Positions 25,091-36,887 of a stretch of DNA of 64,000 nt are shown piece after piece. The DNA comes from an uncultured Sphingomonadaceae bacterium (GTDB taxonomy: Bacteria > Pseudomonadota > Alphaproteobacteria > Sphingomonadales > Sphingomonadaceae): NCBI GenBank assembly GCA_947258815.1, contig CAMYJW010000022.1, positions 1 to 64,000 of the forward strand, in the 5' to 3' direction. The position numbers and the translations under genes were made by a program. How positions within the stretch are numbered: the stretch's first letter is position 1; every line of letters begins with the position of its first letter. The notes under the pieces are model-generated. The model searched no databases. It had not been told where the DNA came from and was given only the letters and a program-made list of their open reading frames with translations.

Positions 25091-26137
25091 TCATCGGCAG
25101 GCACCGGCGACAGCCTGCTCGTTGAGCAGGTCGAGCGCGACGTCGACAATCATGTCTTCCTGCCCTCCAACCATCTTTCGTCGACCCAGTTCGACAAGAA
25201 TGGCGCGGGTATCGAGGCCGTGTTCCTCGGCGGCTTTCTCTGCGTGTCGAAGGAAACTGGAATAGACCCCGGCGTAGCCTAGTGTCAGCGTTTCGCGATC
25301 AACTCGCACCGGGCGGTCCTGCATCGGGCGCACGAGATCTTCGGCAGCGTCCATTAGCGCAAAGAGGTCACAGCCGTGGTTCCAGCCGTAGCGATCTGCG
25401 GCAGCAATGAAGACTTCGAGCGGCGCGTTGCCAGCACCAGCGCCCATGCCGGCGAGGCTCGCGTCCACCCGGATGGCGCCGTTCTGTACTGCAACGATGG
25501 AGTTGGCGACACCGAGGCTGAGATTGTGATGCGCATGCACACCACGCTGGGTCTCGGGTTTGAGGACCCGGTCGTAAGCCTGCAGTCGCGCGGCATATTC
25601 ATCCATGTTCATTGCGCCACCGCTGTCCGTGACATAAACACAGTGTGCGCCATAGGTTTCCATTAGCAGAGCCTGCTGAGCTAGCGCCTCGGGTGGAGAC
25701 ATGTGGCCCATCATCAAAAAGCCGGACACGTCCATGCCCAAATTGCGGGCCGCTTCGATGTGTTGTTTGGACACATCGGCCTCGGTGCAATGGGTAGCGA
25801 TGCGGACCGAACGAACGCCAAGATCGTATGCGTGCTTGAGGTCGTGCACAGTGCCGATACCAGGCAGCAACAACGTGGTTAGAACGGAGTGTTCGAGTAC
25901 TTCAGCGACCGCGCCGATCCAGTCCCAATCCGTGTGGGCGCCGAAGCCGTAGTTGAAGCTTGAACCTTGCAAGCCATCGCCGTGCGCAACCTCAATTGCG
26001 TCGATCTTGGCACGATCGAGCGCGCGAGCAATCGCCTTCACATGATCCAGGCCATACTGATGCCGGATGGCGTGCATGCCATCGCGCAGCGTGACATCCT
26101 GAATGTAGAGCTTCTGGCTCATGGGGTCGAAACTCAT
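25091..26137 (-). CDS. dmpG: 4-hydroxy-2-oxovalerate aldolase
   Basis: A 348-residue class II aldolase that splits 4-hydroxy-2-oxovalerate into pyruvate and acetaldehyde. Seen: [19 protein letters not shown] with the catalytic Arg-Asp pair, metal ligands in HAHHNLSLG, and the C-terminal communication domain that docks the dehydrogenase ([33 protein letters not shown]). The ATG at 26137 overlaps the dehydrogenase stop (ATGA) and has GGGAG upstream; a second in-frame ATG lies at 26122. It forms a complex with the next enzyme that channels acetaldehyde. Confidence 0.93.
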   Translation of the reverse strand: MSFDPMSQKLYIQDVTLRDGMHAIRHQYGLDHVKAIARALDRAKIDAIEVAHGDGLQGSSFNYGFGAHTDWDWIGAVAEVLEHSVLTTLLLPGIGTVHDLKHAYDLGVRSVRIATHCTEADVSKQHIEAARNLGMDVSGFLMMGHMSPPEALAQQALLMETYGAHCVYVTDSGGAMNMDEYAARLQAYDRVLKPETQRGVHAHHNLSLGVANSIVAVQNGAIRVDASLAGMGAGAGNAPLEVFIAAADRYGWNHGCDLFALMDAAEDLVRPMQDRPVRVDRETLTLGYAGVYSSFLRHAEKAAEEHGLDTRAILVELGRRKMVGGQEDMIVDVALDLLNEQAVAGACR

Positions 26138-27102
26138 GCTGCCATGCTCCCTGTCATTTTGGCGACGATACGTTCGGCAGTGCGCAGTGCAGCCGAAGTC
26201 ATGATGTCGAGATTGCCCGCGTAAGCCGGGAGGTAATGCGCTGCGCCTTCGACTTCGAGGAACACCGAGACTTTGAGTCCAGTGAAATCGGTCTTTCCGG
26301 TATCGGCCATCTCGGGAATATGCAGTGGACGGTTGGAACCGATATGTTCGAACTGTACTGCCTGCTTCAGCCTGTAACCGGGGACGTAGGTCTTCACTTC
26401 TTCGACCATTGCCTCGATGCTCGTACGGATGGAGTCCTGATCGGCATCGTCGCACAGACAATAGACAGTATCGCGCATGATCAGCGGCGGTTCGGCCGGG
26501 TTGAGCACGATTATCGCCTTGCCGCGGGTTGCGCCGCCAACGGCGACGATTGCCTGACTGGTGGTCTCAGTGAATTCGTCAATGTTGGCACGGGTTCCAG
26601 GGCCGGCACTTTTCGACGCAATCGACGCGACGATCTCGCCGTAGTGCACCTTGGCGGCGCGGTTCACTGCTGCAACGATCGGGATGGTCGCCTGCCCACC
26701 GCATGTGACCATATTGACGTTGGTCGCATCGAGATGGTCGAGCCCATTCACAGGCGGAATGACATAGGGACCGATCGACGCAGGTGTCAGGTCGATTACG
26801 CGCTTGCCGTGGGCTTGCAGCACGGCATCGTGATGCTTGTGCGCGCCGGCCGATGTTGCGTCGAACACGATCGCGATGTCGGCGAATTCAGGCATCCCAA
26901 CCAGCCCGTCGATGCCCCCGGCAGTAATCGCAACGCCCAGGCGTTCAGCGCGCTTGAGGCCATCGGACTCTGGATCAATGCCAACGAATACCCCCATCTC
27001 CAGGGTCTTCGACAAACGCATGATCTTGATCATCAGATCAGTACCGATATTGCCGGAGCCGATAATGGCTACCTTAGTTTTGCCACTGGGGGTCTTGCTC
27101 AT
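26134..27102 (-). CDS. dmpF: Acetaldehyde dehydrogenase (acylating)
   Basis: A 322-residue enzyme that converts acetaldehyde, CoA and NAD+ to acetyl-CoA and NADH. The N-terminal Rossmann motif is [16 protein letters not shown]; the catalytic cysteine lies in [12 protein letters not shown] (about residue 130), followed by [30 protein letters not shown]. The end of the aldolase partner is coupled by a 4-base overlap. Length and motifs are normal for the DmpF/BphJ/MhpF family. Confidence 0.94.
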   Translation of the reverse strand: MSKTPSGKTKVAIIGSGNIGTDLMIKIMRLSKTLEMGVFVGIDPESDGLKRAERLGVAITAGGIDGLVGMPEFADIAIVFDATSAGAHKHHDAVLQAHGKRVIDLTPASIGPYVIPPVNGLDHLDATNVNMVTCGGQATIPIVAAVNRAAKVHYGEIVASIASKSAGPGTRANIDEFTETTSQAIVAVGGATRGKAIIVLNPAEPPLIMRDTVYCLCDDADQDSIRTSIEAMVEEVKTYVPGYRLKQAVQFEHIGSNRPLHIPEMADTGKTDFTGLKVSVFLEVEGAAHYLPAYAGNLDIMTSAALRTAERIVAKMTGSMAA

Positions 27103-27106
27103 GGTT

Positions 27107-27892
27107 TCAGGCCTTTGTGTACGTGAAGCTGGCGTCGCCCAGCCCGCCAACATCTGCGCGAACATGGTCGCCGGGGTTGAGCGCCACCATCGGGCCGAGC
27201 GCACCTGCCAGCAGGATGTCTCCGGCCTTCAGTGGTTCACCGCGCCCCGCCAGGGTCCGGGCCAACCATGCTGCCGCATTGAGCGGATTGCCGAGCGCAG
27301 CCGCACCCACGCCGGTTGAGGCGGCCTCACCGTTGACTGTCATCGCCATTGCTGCGCCTTCGAGATCCAACCCAAGAAGCGGCAAACCTGCGCGTCCCAA
27401 GACAAAAAAGGCCGAGGACCCGTTATCCGCGACCGTATCGGCGAAAGTGATCTTCCAGTCTGCAATCCGGCTGTCGACAATTTCAATGGCTGCATGGACA
27501 GTAGCCACGGCTTCGGCGACCATCTCAGGTGTGGTTTGCGGGTCGGGTAAGTCTCTCCCCAGCACGAAGGCAATTTCCGCTTCTGCTTTTGGCTGGATCG
27601 TACGGGCGGGATCGAGCATGCCTCCATCAGGTATCTCCATGTCGCCGAACAGCACGCCGAAGTCGGGCTGGTTGACGCCAAGCTGCGTCTGGACCGCCTT
27701 GGCCGTGAGGCCTGCCTTGCGCCCGACGATGCGGCGACCTTGCCCCTCCCAGAAGCGGGTGTTGATCGTCTGCACCGCATAAGCACCATCGGCATCGACC
27801 GGATCAAGCCCGTCACGCAAAGGTGGCACTGCGCCGCGCGAATAGGCATCGCGCAAACGGCGAGCGAGATCATCGTAAGAAGGAATGGTCAT
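27107..27892 (-). CDS. dmpE: 2-hydroxypenta-2,4-dienoate (2-oxopent-4-enoate) hydratase
   Basis: A 261-residue member of the fumarylacetoacetase-fold hydratases that adds water to 2-hydroxypentadienoate to give 4-hydroxy-2-oxovalerate. Seen: [26 protein letters not shown], then the metal-binding [12 protein letters not shown] and [11 protein letters not shown], and [17 protein letters not shown] at the end. It is the first gene of the operon, four bases before the dehydrogenase. The ATG at 27892 has GAGG about ten bases upstream. Confidence 0.9.
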   Translation of the reverse strand: MTIPSYDDLARRLRDAYSRGAVPPLRDGLDPVDADGAYAVQTINTRFWEGQGRRIVGRKAGLTAKAVQTQLGVNQPDFGVLFGDMEIPDGGMLDPARTIQPKAEAEIAFVLGRDLPDPQTTPEMVAEAVATVHAAIEIVDSRIADWKITFADTVADNGSSAFFVLGRAGLPLLGLDLEGAAMAMTVNGEAASTGVGAAALGNPLNAAAWLARTLAGRGEPLKAGDILLAGALGPMVALNPGDHVRADVGGLGDASFTYTKA

Positions 27893-27975
27893 GGCAGGGA
27901 TCCTCTTTGTCTCCGCAGCTGATACGCGGCTATAGTGCTTGACACCAGAGCTTGGTATCGCCAATTTCTTATATT

Positions 27976-28734
27976 GTGAGACATGGGACGCCGCATATTA
28001 GTTCGCTCAAGCGCACCTTGAGCATGCTGGAAACAGTTATTGCCGACGGCGGACGCAACGGCTTGTCCGCGCTCGCCCGTCAAGTTGGCATGCCGATTGC
28101 CACGGCGCACCGACAGGTCACGACTCTGGTCGCGGAGGGCTATCTTAAGCCATCAGGCGGTGGGCGACATGTCGCAGGTTCGCGATTGCTGGGATTGCTT
28201 CATCGACTGGATGAGAAGCAGGTCATCGCAAATATTGCTTCGCCCGTACTGCATCGGTTAGCAGGTCAAGTGCGCAGCGTTGTGCAGCTTGGCACATTTG
28301 AAAATGATATGGTCACCTATCGGATCAAGACCGGGCGCGGGGCGAGCGACCTGTTTACCCGCGTTGGCTTGCAGCTTGAAGCCTATTGCTCCGGTATGGG
28401 GAAAGTCCTGCTAGCGCATCTGCCTGAGGTTGAGCGGGAGGCATATTTGTCTGGCGGACCTTTCGTTGCGCTTACGGATCGAACAATCGTTGATCCCAAT
28501 CATTTGCGCCAGGAACTCGCTGTCGTGGCCGAGCAAGGGTTTGCCATTGATGACGAAGAGATTGCATCCGGCCTGCGCTGCATGACGGTGCCGTTGCATA
28601 ATAGCGAAGGTGGCGTGGTCGCAGCAATCTCCGTATCGCAGGCACTCTCGTCCCGCGTTCGTTGGAACGATACTGAACTGCTGAAAAGTCTTAAGGAGGC
28701 GGCATTTTCAATCGAGAATGACGCTTTATCATGA
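27976..28734 (+). CDS. IclR family transcriptional regulator
   Basis: A 252-residue regulator. The winged helix starts SLKRTLSMLETVIADGGRNGLSALARQVGMPIATAHRQVTTLVAEGYL; the effector domain includes GLQLEAYCSGMGKVLLAHLP and GFAIDDEEIASGLRCMTVPL. The start is uncertain: GTG at 27976 fits family alignments, while TTG at 27952 is also in frame and neither has a clear ribosome binding site. It is divergent from the hydratase operon, so the 83-bp gap holds the promoters, and it is the likely direct controller of that operon. Confidence 0.88.
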   Translation: MRHGTPHISSLKRTLSMLETVIADGGRNGLSALARQVGMPIATAHRQVTTLVAEGYLKPSGGGRHVAGSRLLGLLHRLDEKQVIANIASPVLHRLAGQVRSVVQLGTFENDMVTYRIKTGRGASDLFTRVGLQLEAYCSGMGKVLLAHLPEVEREAYLSGGPFVALTDRTIVDPNHLRQELAVVAEQGFAIDDEEIASGLRCMTVPLHNSEGGVVAAISVSQALSSRVRWNDTELLKSLKEAAFSIENDALS

Positions 28735-29102
28735 ACCTATGTGCACCTGGTTAGCTTCTCCGTGAAGGTGGAGTTGGGCTCTGCGGAACGTGCGATGGAT
28801 TTTCCGCACAAGCGCACCACATCTTTACAACTCCGCCAACGACGGGAGCATATTGGCTGTCTGGTCCAAGATTCGCTAAAGGTGCCAAACAAGGCGGTAT
28901 AGTGAATGCCGATTCTCGGATCAGTTATTCTGTCCGTAACCAAAATCGCCGTCCCCAATTGAATTGACTCTCTTGGGTCAGGGGCCACTCCCAAAATGCC
29001 TTCCAATCCTGCGCTATTCTACGCACATTAAATGAGCCGACTTACGTTCTGCAAGACTTTCGGCTTCCATCGCGAACAATCAAGAACTGAAGGTCCGATA
29101 TC
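28735..29102. other. Gap between cargo and AlpA-like gene
   Basis: A minus-strand frame of 89 codons (28737-29006) is open, but its composition is not convincing and it has no ribosome binding site or known motif. No RNA gene or clear inverted repeat was seen. It is more A/T-rich than the transfer region and probably contains the promoter of the AlpA-like gene. Confidence 0.35.
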
Positions 29103-29381
29103 ATGATTGGAAACGAACAAGCTGCATACACCCGAACCATTCGCAGGCAGCAATTGAAAGAGATGGTGCCTCTGGCCGACAGCACCATTTTTGGGATGGA
29201 GCAACGTGGTGAGTTTCCGCGTCGTTTTGCTCTGTCGCCGCGCTGCGTAGTCTGGGACTTGTCCGAAGTCGAGGAATGGCTCGCCTCCCGGCGGACGCGA
29301 CCGATCGAGCGCGGCCAGCAAGTCGATGTACGACATCGCCGCATCCGCCCGGTCAAAGACTCGGATCAAGTTCCAGCATAG
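29103..29381 (+). CDS. AlpA family regulator/excisionase candidate
   Basis: A 92-residue protein with the AlpA pattern: RRQQLKEMVPLADSTIFGMEQRGEFPRRFALSPRCVVWDLSEVEEWLASRR. Such proteins activate integrase genes or serve as recombination directionality factors. GAAGG lies upstream of the ATG. Its 3' end overlaps the convergent integrase end by 29 bases, so transcription of one could hinder the other. It is distinct from the AlpA-like protein at 4529. Confidence 0.85.
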   Translation: MIGNEQAAYTRTIRRQQLKEMVPLADSTIFGMEQRGEFPRRFALSPRCVVWDLSEVEEWLASRRTRPIERGQQVDVRHRRIRPVKDSDQVPA

Positions 29382-30615
29382 GCGCGGAAGGCGGCAGCAC
29401 AGCTGGCGCATACTTCTGACCCGCGATCCAGGCCTCCACCGTGTTAGACCATTCCTGCATCATGTGGCGGCGCTGTATCTCATACTCCGCCTTGTTATAG
29501 ACGCCGCGCGACGACCGGCCATCTTCATGCGCCAGACATTTCTCAATCCAGTCACTGTTGAAGCCGAGCTCGTTGAGCAGCGTCGAGCCAGTGCGGCGCA
29601 GATCGTGAACAGTAAATGGCTCAAGCGGCAGCCCGTCCTTTCGTGCTTGATCGACGACCGAGTACGTCACCCGGTTAAATGTGGCGCGCGACATGGGTGC
29701 GTCGGCGTCGTAGCGCGATGGCAGGAGGTATCGCGAATTTCCGGCGCATGTCTTGAGCGCGATCAGGATGTCGAGCATCTGTTGCGACAGATAGACGTTG
29801 TGTGGCTTGGATCGTTTCATCCGTTCCCTTGGAATCGACCAGACCGCATTCTCGAAATCCACTTCATCCCATACTGCGTCCTGCAACTCGCTCTTTCGAA
29901 CCATCGACAGCAAATAAAACTTCATGCCGAGCCTGATGGTGGGCAGCGTTGCTACCTTCTCGATACACCGAAACATCACCCGGATTTCAGACGGCGACAA
30001 CGAGCGGTCCTTGGGGACGAAGGTTGCGATCGACGAAGGGCCAACCTCATCAGCCGGGTTGGCGATCTTTTCCCCGTGCAGGATCGCAAAGCCATAGATC
30101 TGTTTCACGATGTCGCGAACATGGATCGCGGTCGCGGGTGCACCTCGATCAACGATCGCAAGACAGTGCGCTCGAAGATCGCCAGGCGTTATCTCGGTCA
30201 GCAGCCGGTTGCGCCAGTGGGGCACCAATTCCCGCTCGAAGATCGAGCGGCGCATAGCGCGCGTGCTGTCAGCCATCGGCCCGGCTGTCAGCCATTTCTC
30301 GCCGAACTCGCCGAAGCTCTTTGCTTCTTTGATCCTTCGCTTGTCCCGCTGCTTCTCGATGGCTGGGGACAGACCCTCCTGGACCATCCTTTTGGCGTCG
30401 ATGCACTTCTCTCTGGCGCGAGCCAAAGAAAGGCCGGAAGCGCAGTATTTTCCAAAGGTGACTGTCTCGCGCCGTCCATGTATCCGATAGTCGTAACGGA
30501 ATGAAATCGTGCCGTTTGTCCCGACCCGAACATACATGCCGTCGCGGTCGGTGACCTTGTAAGGTTTGTCTTTGGGTTTCAGGTTTTTAAGGGCTGCATC
30601 AGTCAGCATTACCAT
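29353..30615 (-). CDS. int: Tyrosine recombinase, ICE integrase
   Basis: A 420-residue phage-P4-type integrase. The N-terminal arm-binding domain (DUF4102) is LTDAALKNLKPKDKPYKVTDRDGMYVRV. The catalytic domain keeps an arginine in VRKSEL (about residue 245), HDLRRT (about 343-348), the second histidine in LAHEDG and the tyrosine in RGVYNKAEY. It should recombine the element with the guaA 3' end. AAAGGAG precedes ATG 30615 by three bases and ATG 30609 by nine, so the start may be either. The gene points away from guaA. Confidence 0.94.
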   Translation of the reverse strand: MVMLTDAALKNLKPKDKPYKVTDRDGMYVRVGTNGTISFRYDYRIHGRRETVTFGKYCASGLSLARAREKCIDAKRMVQEGLSPAIEKQRDKRRIKEAKSFGEFGEKWLTAGPMADSTRAMRRSIFERELVPHWRNRLLTEITPGDLRAHCLAIVDRGAPATAIHVRDIVKQIYGFAILHGEKIANPADEVGPSSIATFVPKDRSLSPSEIRVMFRCIEKVATLPTIRLGMKFYLLSMVRKSELQDAVWDEVDFENAVWSIPRERMKRSKPHNVYLSQQMLDILIALKTCAGNSRYLLPSRYDADAPMSRATFNRVTYSVVDQARKDGLPLEPFTVHDLRRTGSTLLNELGFNSDWIEKCLAHEDGRSSRGVYNKAEYEIQRRHMMQEWSNTVEAWIAGQKYAPAVLPPSAPMLELDPSL

Positions 30616-30630
30616 ATACTCCTTTCATTT

Positions 30631-30777
30631 TGACCGTCAGCCCGAAACGCACCTCTCCAGCTTGAAAAAGAACAGGCTTTTCCGATTGTTAGCAAGAAAA
30701 ATTGACCGTCAGGGGCTGTTGTGACCCAGACGGTAACGAGCGATTTTGAGGGTGGCAAGAGTAGGCGATACCGTCAG
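30631..30777. repeat. TGACCGTCAG repeats, candidate integrase arm sites
   Basis: TGACCGTCAG occurs at 30631-30640 and 30703-30712; CCGTCAG recurs at 30771-30777. The core TGAC-C-GTCA is itself a dyad. All copies lie between the integrase start and guaA, where arm-type binding sites of tyrosine integrases are expected. Confidence 0.45.
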
Positions 30778-30881
30778 CGCGACCGCGAATTTCGAACGCT
30801 GCCCACCGATTGTAGCTGAATGTTAGTGAATGAAAAGTGTTTGAGTTCAGTGCTTTACGTCGTAGTATTTCGCACTTTCGG

Positions 30882-30897
30882 ACCCCTCTGGAGGGGT
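30882..30897 (-). terminator. Small hairpin after guaA
   Basis: ACCCCTC (30882-30888) and GAGGGGT (30891-30897) form a 7-bp stem with a 2-nt loop, six bases beyond the guaA stop. There is no T-run, so it is a weak terminator candidate or part of the attachment region. Confidence 0.4.
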
Positions 30898-30930
30898 GGA
30901 AATCATTCCCATTCGATCGTGCCGGGTGGT
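30882..30930. other. Probable attachment site at the guaA 3' end
   Basis: The integrase lies 288 bases from the guaA stop, with no gene between. Known: guaA-specific ICEs recombine within the last codons of guaA, leaving the gene intact, as it is here (ending TIEWE). The second copy lies outside the window, so the exact core cannot be fixed. Confidence 0.55.
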
Positions 30931-32462
30931 TTCGAGGTATAATCGTAAACCACGCGGTTAATGCCTTTCACTTCGTTTATGATGCGCGTTGCGACGGCGC
31001 TCAGGAACGAAGCATCGAAGGGATAGATATCGGCGGTCATGCCATCGGTGCTGGTGACAGCGCGCAGGCCACACACGTTATCGTACGTGCGCCCATCCCC
31101 CATCACGCCAACCGTCTTGACCGGCAGCAGCACGGCAAATGCCTGCCAGATCGCATCGTAAAGCCCGGCGTTGCGGATTTCCTCAAGGTAGATCGCGTCG
31201 GCCTTGCGCAAAATGTCACAGCGTTCGCGCGTCACTTCACCGGGAATGCGGATGGCAAGGCCCGGACCGGGGAACGGATGCCTGCCCACGAACATTTCAG
31301 GCAGTCCCAGTTCGCGGCCCAGTTCGCGCACTTCGTCCTTGAAAAGTTCGCGCAGCGGCTCAACCAGTTTCATGTTCATACGCTCGGGCAAACCGCCGAC
31401 ATTGTGGTGGCTCTTGATTGTGACCGAAGGCCCGCCGGTGAACGAAACACTCTCGATCACATCGGGATAAAGCGTGCCCTGCGCCAGAAAATCGGCTCCG
31501 CCCACTTTCTTCGCTTCATCCTCGAACACATCGATGAACGTCTTGCCGATGAATTTGCGCTTTTGTTCGGGATCGGTAACGCCAGCCAGCCCGTTGAGGA
31601 AAAGGGTTGAGACATCAACATGAACCAGCGGGATATTGTAATGTCCGCGAAACAGGCTGACGACATCTTCCGCCTCACCCTGACGCATAAGCCCATGGTC
31701 TACGAACACGCAGGTCAGCTGATCGCCGATCGCTTCATGGATCAGCACCGCGGCAACCGCCGAATCGACCCCGCCAGACAGCCCGCAGATCACGCGCGAA
31801 GTGCCCACCTGCTCGCGGATTTCGGCAACCTTGGTGGCGCGAAACTCCGCCATCGTCCAGTCACCCGCCAGACCGCAGACATGGCGCACGAAATTCTTGA
31901 GCAGCTTTGCACCGTCGGGCGTGTGGATCACTTCGGGGTGAAACTGCATCGCATAGATACGCCGTTCGTCATCCGCGATCACCGCAAACGGCGCGCCGGG
32001 GCTTGACGCGACAGGGCGGAAACCATCGGCCAGCTGCGTCACCTTGTCGCCATGGCTCATCCACACCTGATGCTTTTCGCCAACAGACCAAAGGCCGTCA
32101 AACAGCGCGCATTCCTCTGCAATGTCGATAAAGGCGCGGCCAAACTCGCCCGCATCCCCTTCCAGAACGGCGCCGCCAAGCTGCTGCATCAGCGCCTGCT
32201 GACCATAACAGATGCCCAGTATCGGCAATCCGCTGTCCAGAATGTTCGCGGGAATTTGCGGGCCATCGGGATCAAGCACCGAAGCGGGCCCGCCCGAGAG
32301 GATAATGCCGCGCGGGTTCATCCGCTCAAACGCGTCTGCCGCCGAGGAAAACGGTGCGATTTCAGAATAGACACCGGCTTCGCGCACGCGCCGCGCGATG
32401 AGCTGCGTAACCTGGCTGCCGAAATCGACGATAAGGATGGAATTCTGTGTGTGGCTGTCCAT
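30903..32462 (-). CDS. guaA: GMP synthase (glutamine-hydrolysing)
   Basis: A 519-residue enzyme that aminates XMP to GMP. The N-terminal class I glutamine amidotransferase domain has ILGICYGQQ (catalytic Cys about residue 86) and [10 protein letters not shown]. The ATP pyrophosphatase domain has the P-loop [12 protein letters not shown], and the C-terminal dimerisation domain ends [14 protein letters not shown]. The gene is complete despite the mobile element at its 3' end, as expected when integration restores the last codons. Confidence 0.97.
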   Translation of the reverse strand: MDSHTQNSILIVDFGSQVTQLIARRVREAGVYSEIAPFSSAADAFERMNPRGIILSGGPASVLDPDGPQIPANILDSGLPILGICYGQQALMQQLGGAVLEGDAGEFGRAFIDIAEECALFDGLWSVGEKHQVWMSHGDKVTQLADGFRPVASSPGAPFAVIADDERRIYAMQFHPEVIHTPDGAKLLKNFVRHVCGLAGDWTMAEFRATKVAEIREQVGTSRVICGLSGGVDSAVAAVLIHEAIGDQLTCVFVDHGLMRQGEAEDVVSLFRGHYNIPLVHVDVSTLFLNGLAGVTDPEQKRKFIGKTFIDVFEDEAKKVGGADFLAQGTLYPDVIESVSFTGGPSVTIKSHHNVGGLPERMNMKLVEPLRELFKDEVRELGRELGLPEMFVGRHPFPGPGLAIRIPGEVTRERCDILRKADAIYLEEIRNAGLYDAIWQAFAVLLPVKTVGVMGDGRTYDNVCGLRAVTSTDGMTADIYPFDASFLSAVATRIINEVKGINRVVYDYTSKPPGTIEWE

Positions 32463-32559
32463 GGCCGGGCGTTATCCGGCGCGCACTTGCGAGTCCAGAC
32501 GAGCGATGTCGGAAATCCCGCAATTGCGAGTCGCGGGGCCGAAATTCTTAAAATCACGG

Positions 32560-32574
32560 TTGCAAATTTTGCAA
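32560..32574. promoter_or_regulatory. Dyad in the guaA / small-ORF intergenic region
   Basis: TTGCAAA and TTTGCAA flank a single T. The site lies in an A/T-rich stretch upstream of both the divergent guaA gene (98 bases) and the small ORF (112 bases). It could be an operator for either gene. Confidence 0.35.
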
Positions 32575-32685
32575 GTTCAATAAAATCTTTTGCGTTTGCG
32601 AAAATTACTAACCTAGCTATGTTGCAACTGCGAAGAGCGAAGTTTTCCTCCCCAGAAGGCTCGCTCCTAATGAAGGAGAAAGACC

Positions 32686-32769
32686 ATGCAGACTATCGTC
32701 GAGAAGTCGATCGGCGTCGCCGCGGCGCTTGGTGCCAGTGTTCTGGCCTTCGCCGTAACCCTCGTCTGA
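32686..32769 (+). CDS. 27-residue hydrophobic small protein
   Basis: The ORF MQTIVEKSIGVAAALGASV followed by LAFAVTLV is 27 residues long and has a strong ribosome binding site (GAAGGAG, ending eight bases before the ATG). A strong hairpin terminator follows 46 bases after the stop. The polar start and a 20-residue hydrophobic stretch suggest a single membrane segment. The function is unknown. The good translation signals and own terminator argue for a real gene. Confidence 0.55.
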   Translation: MQTIVEKSIGVAAALGASVLAFAVTLV

Positions 32770-32830
32770 ACACCACAATCTGACCAGTCCAACTGGAATC
32801 TGATAAACCAACAGGAAAATGGGCGGTGGC

Positions 32831-36160
<3,330 letters not shown>

Positions 36161-36181
36161 GCAATCTGGAAGGGATTTCGC

Positions 36182-36841
36182 ATGGCCCTGAAGCGCATTC
36201 TGGCTCTGTTTGTCGGTCTGTTCGCGGCAACATCGGCGCTGGCGCAGGACGGCGCCACATGTCGCAACGGCCTGTTCGCGGATGAACCGCCGTTTGCGCT
36301 GGCCGAAGTGATCGGCGAAAAACGCGCCTACTTTCATGGCGATATGAACGGGTGCCCGTGGACACGCGGAGCCTGTGCCTCACCATCCTATGTCGTGACG
36401 GGCGATACGCTGGTTATCAGCAAAATCCGCAAGGGTTTTGCCTGTGCGTTTTACCCCGGCAAAGGCGGCGGCACCGCCGGGTGGGTGCCCACGCGCCAGC
36501 TCAAGCTGCTGTTCGTCGATAGCCATCCGCCGGTTTCCGCGTGGCTGGGCACATGGACCAGCGGCGGCAACCCGGAAATTGCGATCACCCAGAAATTTGG
36601 CCAGCTCCACGCCAAAGGCCATGCATTCTGGCCGGGAAAACCGGAAACCACGGACTGGCCATCGGTCCATGTCGGCGAAATTTCCGGCAGGATAAACCGT
36701 GCCGGACAGCGCGGCGACTATGCCGACGAGAACTTGTGCAAAGTGCGCTTCACACTGCTGCGCGATTACCTGATCGCCGGAGACAATCGTCAGTGCGGCG
36801 GCGCGAATGTCAGTTTTTCAGGGGTGTATCGGCGCAAATAG
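36182..36841 (+). CDS. Secreted protein of unknown function, SH3-like region
   Basis: A 219-residue protein with a clear signal peptide cleaved near SALAQD. The mature part has six or more cysteines, suggesting disulfides in the periplasm. The segment YVVTGDTLVISKIRKGFACAFYPGKGGGTAGWVPTRQLKLL resembles a bacterial SH3-like fold, and the C-terminal half starts WLGTWTSGGNPEIAI, a possible beta-barrel pattern. It lies 21 bases after gyrB. No function is assigned. Confidence 0.75.
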   Translation: MALKRILALFVGLFAATSALAQDGATCRNGLFADEPPFALAEVIGEKRAYFHGDMNGCPWTRGACASPSYVVTGDTLVISKIRKGFACAFYPGKGGGTAGWVPTRQLKLLFVDSHPPVSAWLGTWTSGGNPEIAITQKFGQLHAKGHAFWPGKPETTDWPSVHVGEISGRINRAGQRGDYADENLCKVRFTLLRDYLIAGDNRQCGGANVSFSGVYRRK

Positions 36842-36856
36842 CGGCTCGGCCGGACA

Positions 36857-36880
36857 CGTTACGGCACAAGCGCTGTAACG
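36857..36880. terminator. Weak hairpin between convergent genes
   Basis: CGTTAC (36857-36862) and GTAACG (36875-36880) form 6-bp arms around 12 bases, midway between the secreted-protein stop (36841) and the convergent methyltransferase stop (36888). There is no T-run. Confidence 0.35.
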
Positions 36881-36887
36881 CAAACGC

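Larger units (their letters stand above)
1..30902. mobile_element. Integrative and conjugative element (right part), inserted at the guaA 3' end
   Basis: Seen: replication initiator with iterons, relaxase, coupling protein, a complete trb mating-pore operon, an AlpA-like protein and a tyrosine integrase form one block that ends at guaA. From guaA onward the genes are housekeeping genes. Known: the 3' end of guaA is a frequent integration site for tyrosine-integrase elements. The order repA, traF, relaxase, traG, trb operon resembles Tn4371-family ICEs. The left end is not in the window, so length and the second attachment site are unknown. Cargo: a lower meta-cleavage operon, a Fic protein and small regulators. 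Confidence 0.85.

Noticed and set aside
26149..26461. N-terminal extension of the aldolase frame
   Set aside because: It overlaps the acetaldehyde dehydrogenase gene on the same strand; family similarity starts only at the ATG at 26137.
28737..29006. 89-codon minus-strand frame after the IclR gene
   Set aside because: It has no ribosome binding site, no known motif and unremarkable composition; kept only as a gap note.
29326..30504. Long plus-strand frame opposite the integrase
   Set aside because: It is antisense to a clear tyrosine recombinase with all catalytic residues.
1..30902. CRISPR array, tRNA, rRNA or complete insertion sequence in the element
   Set aside because: No regular spacer-repeat pattern, no cloverleaf candidate and no transposase were found.
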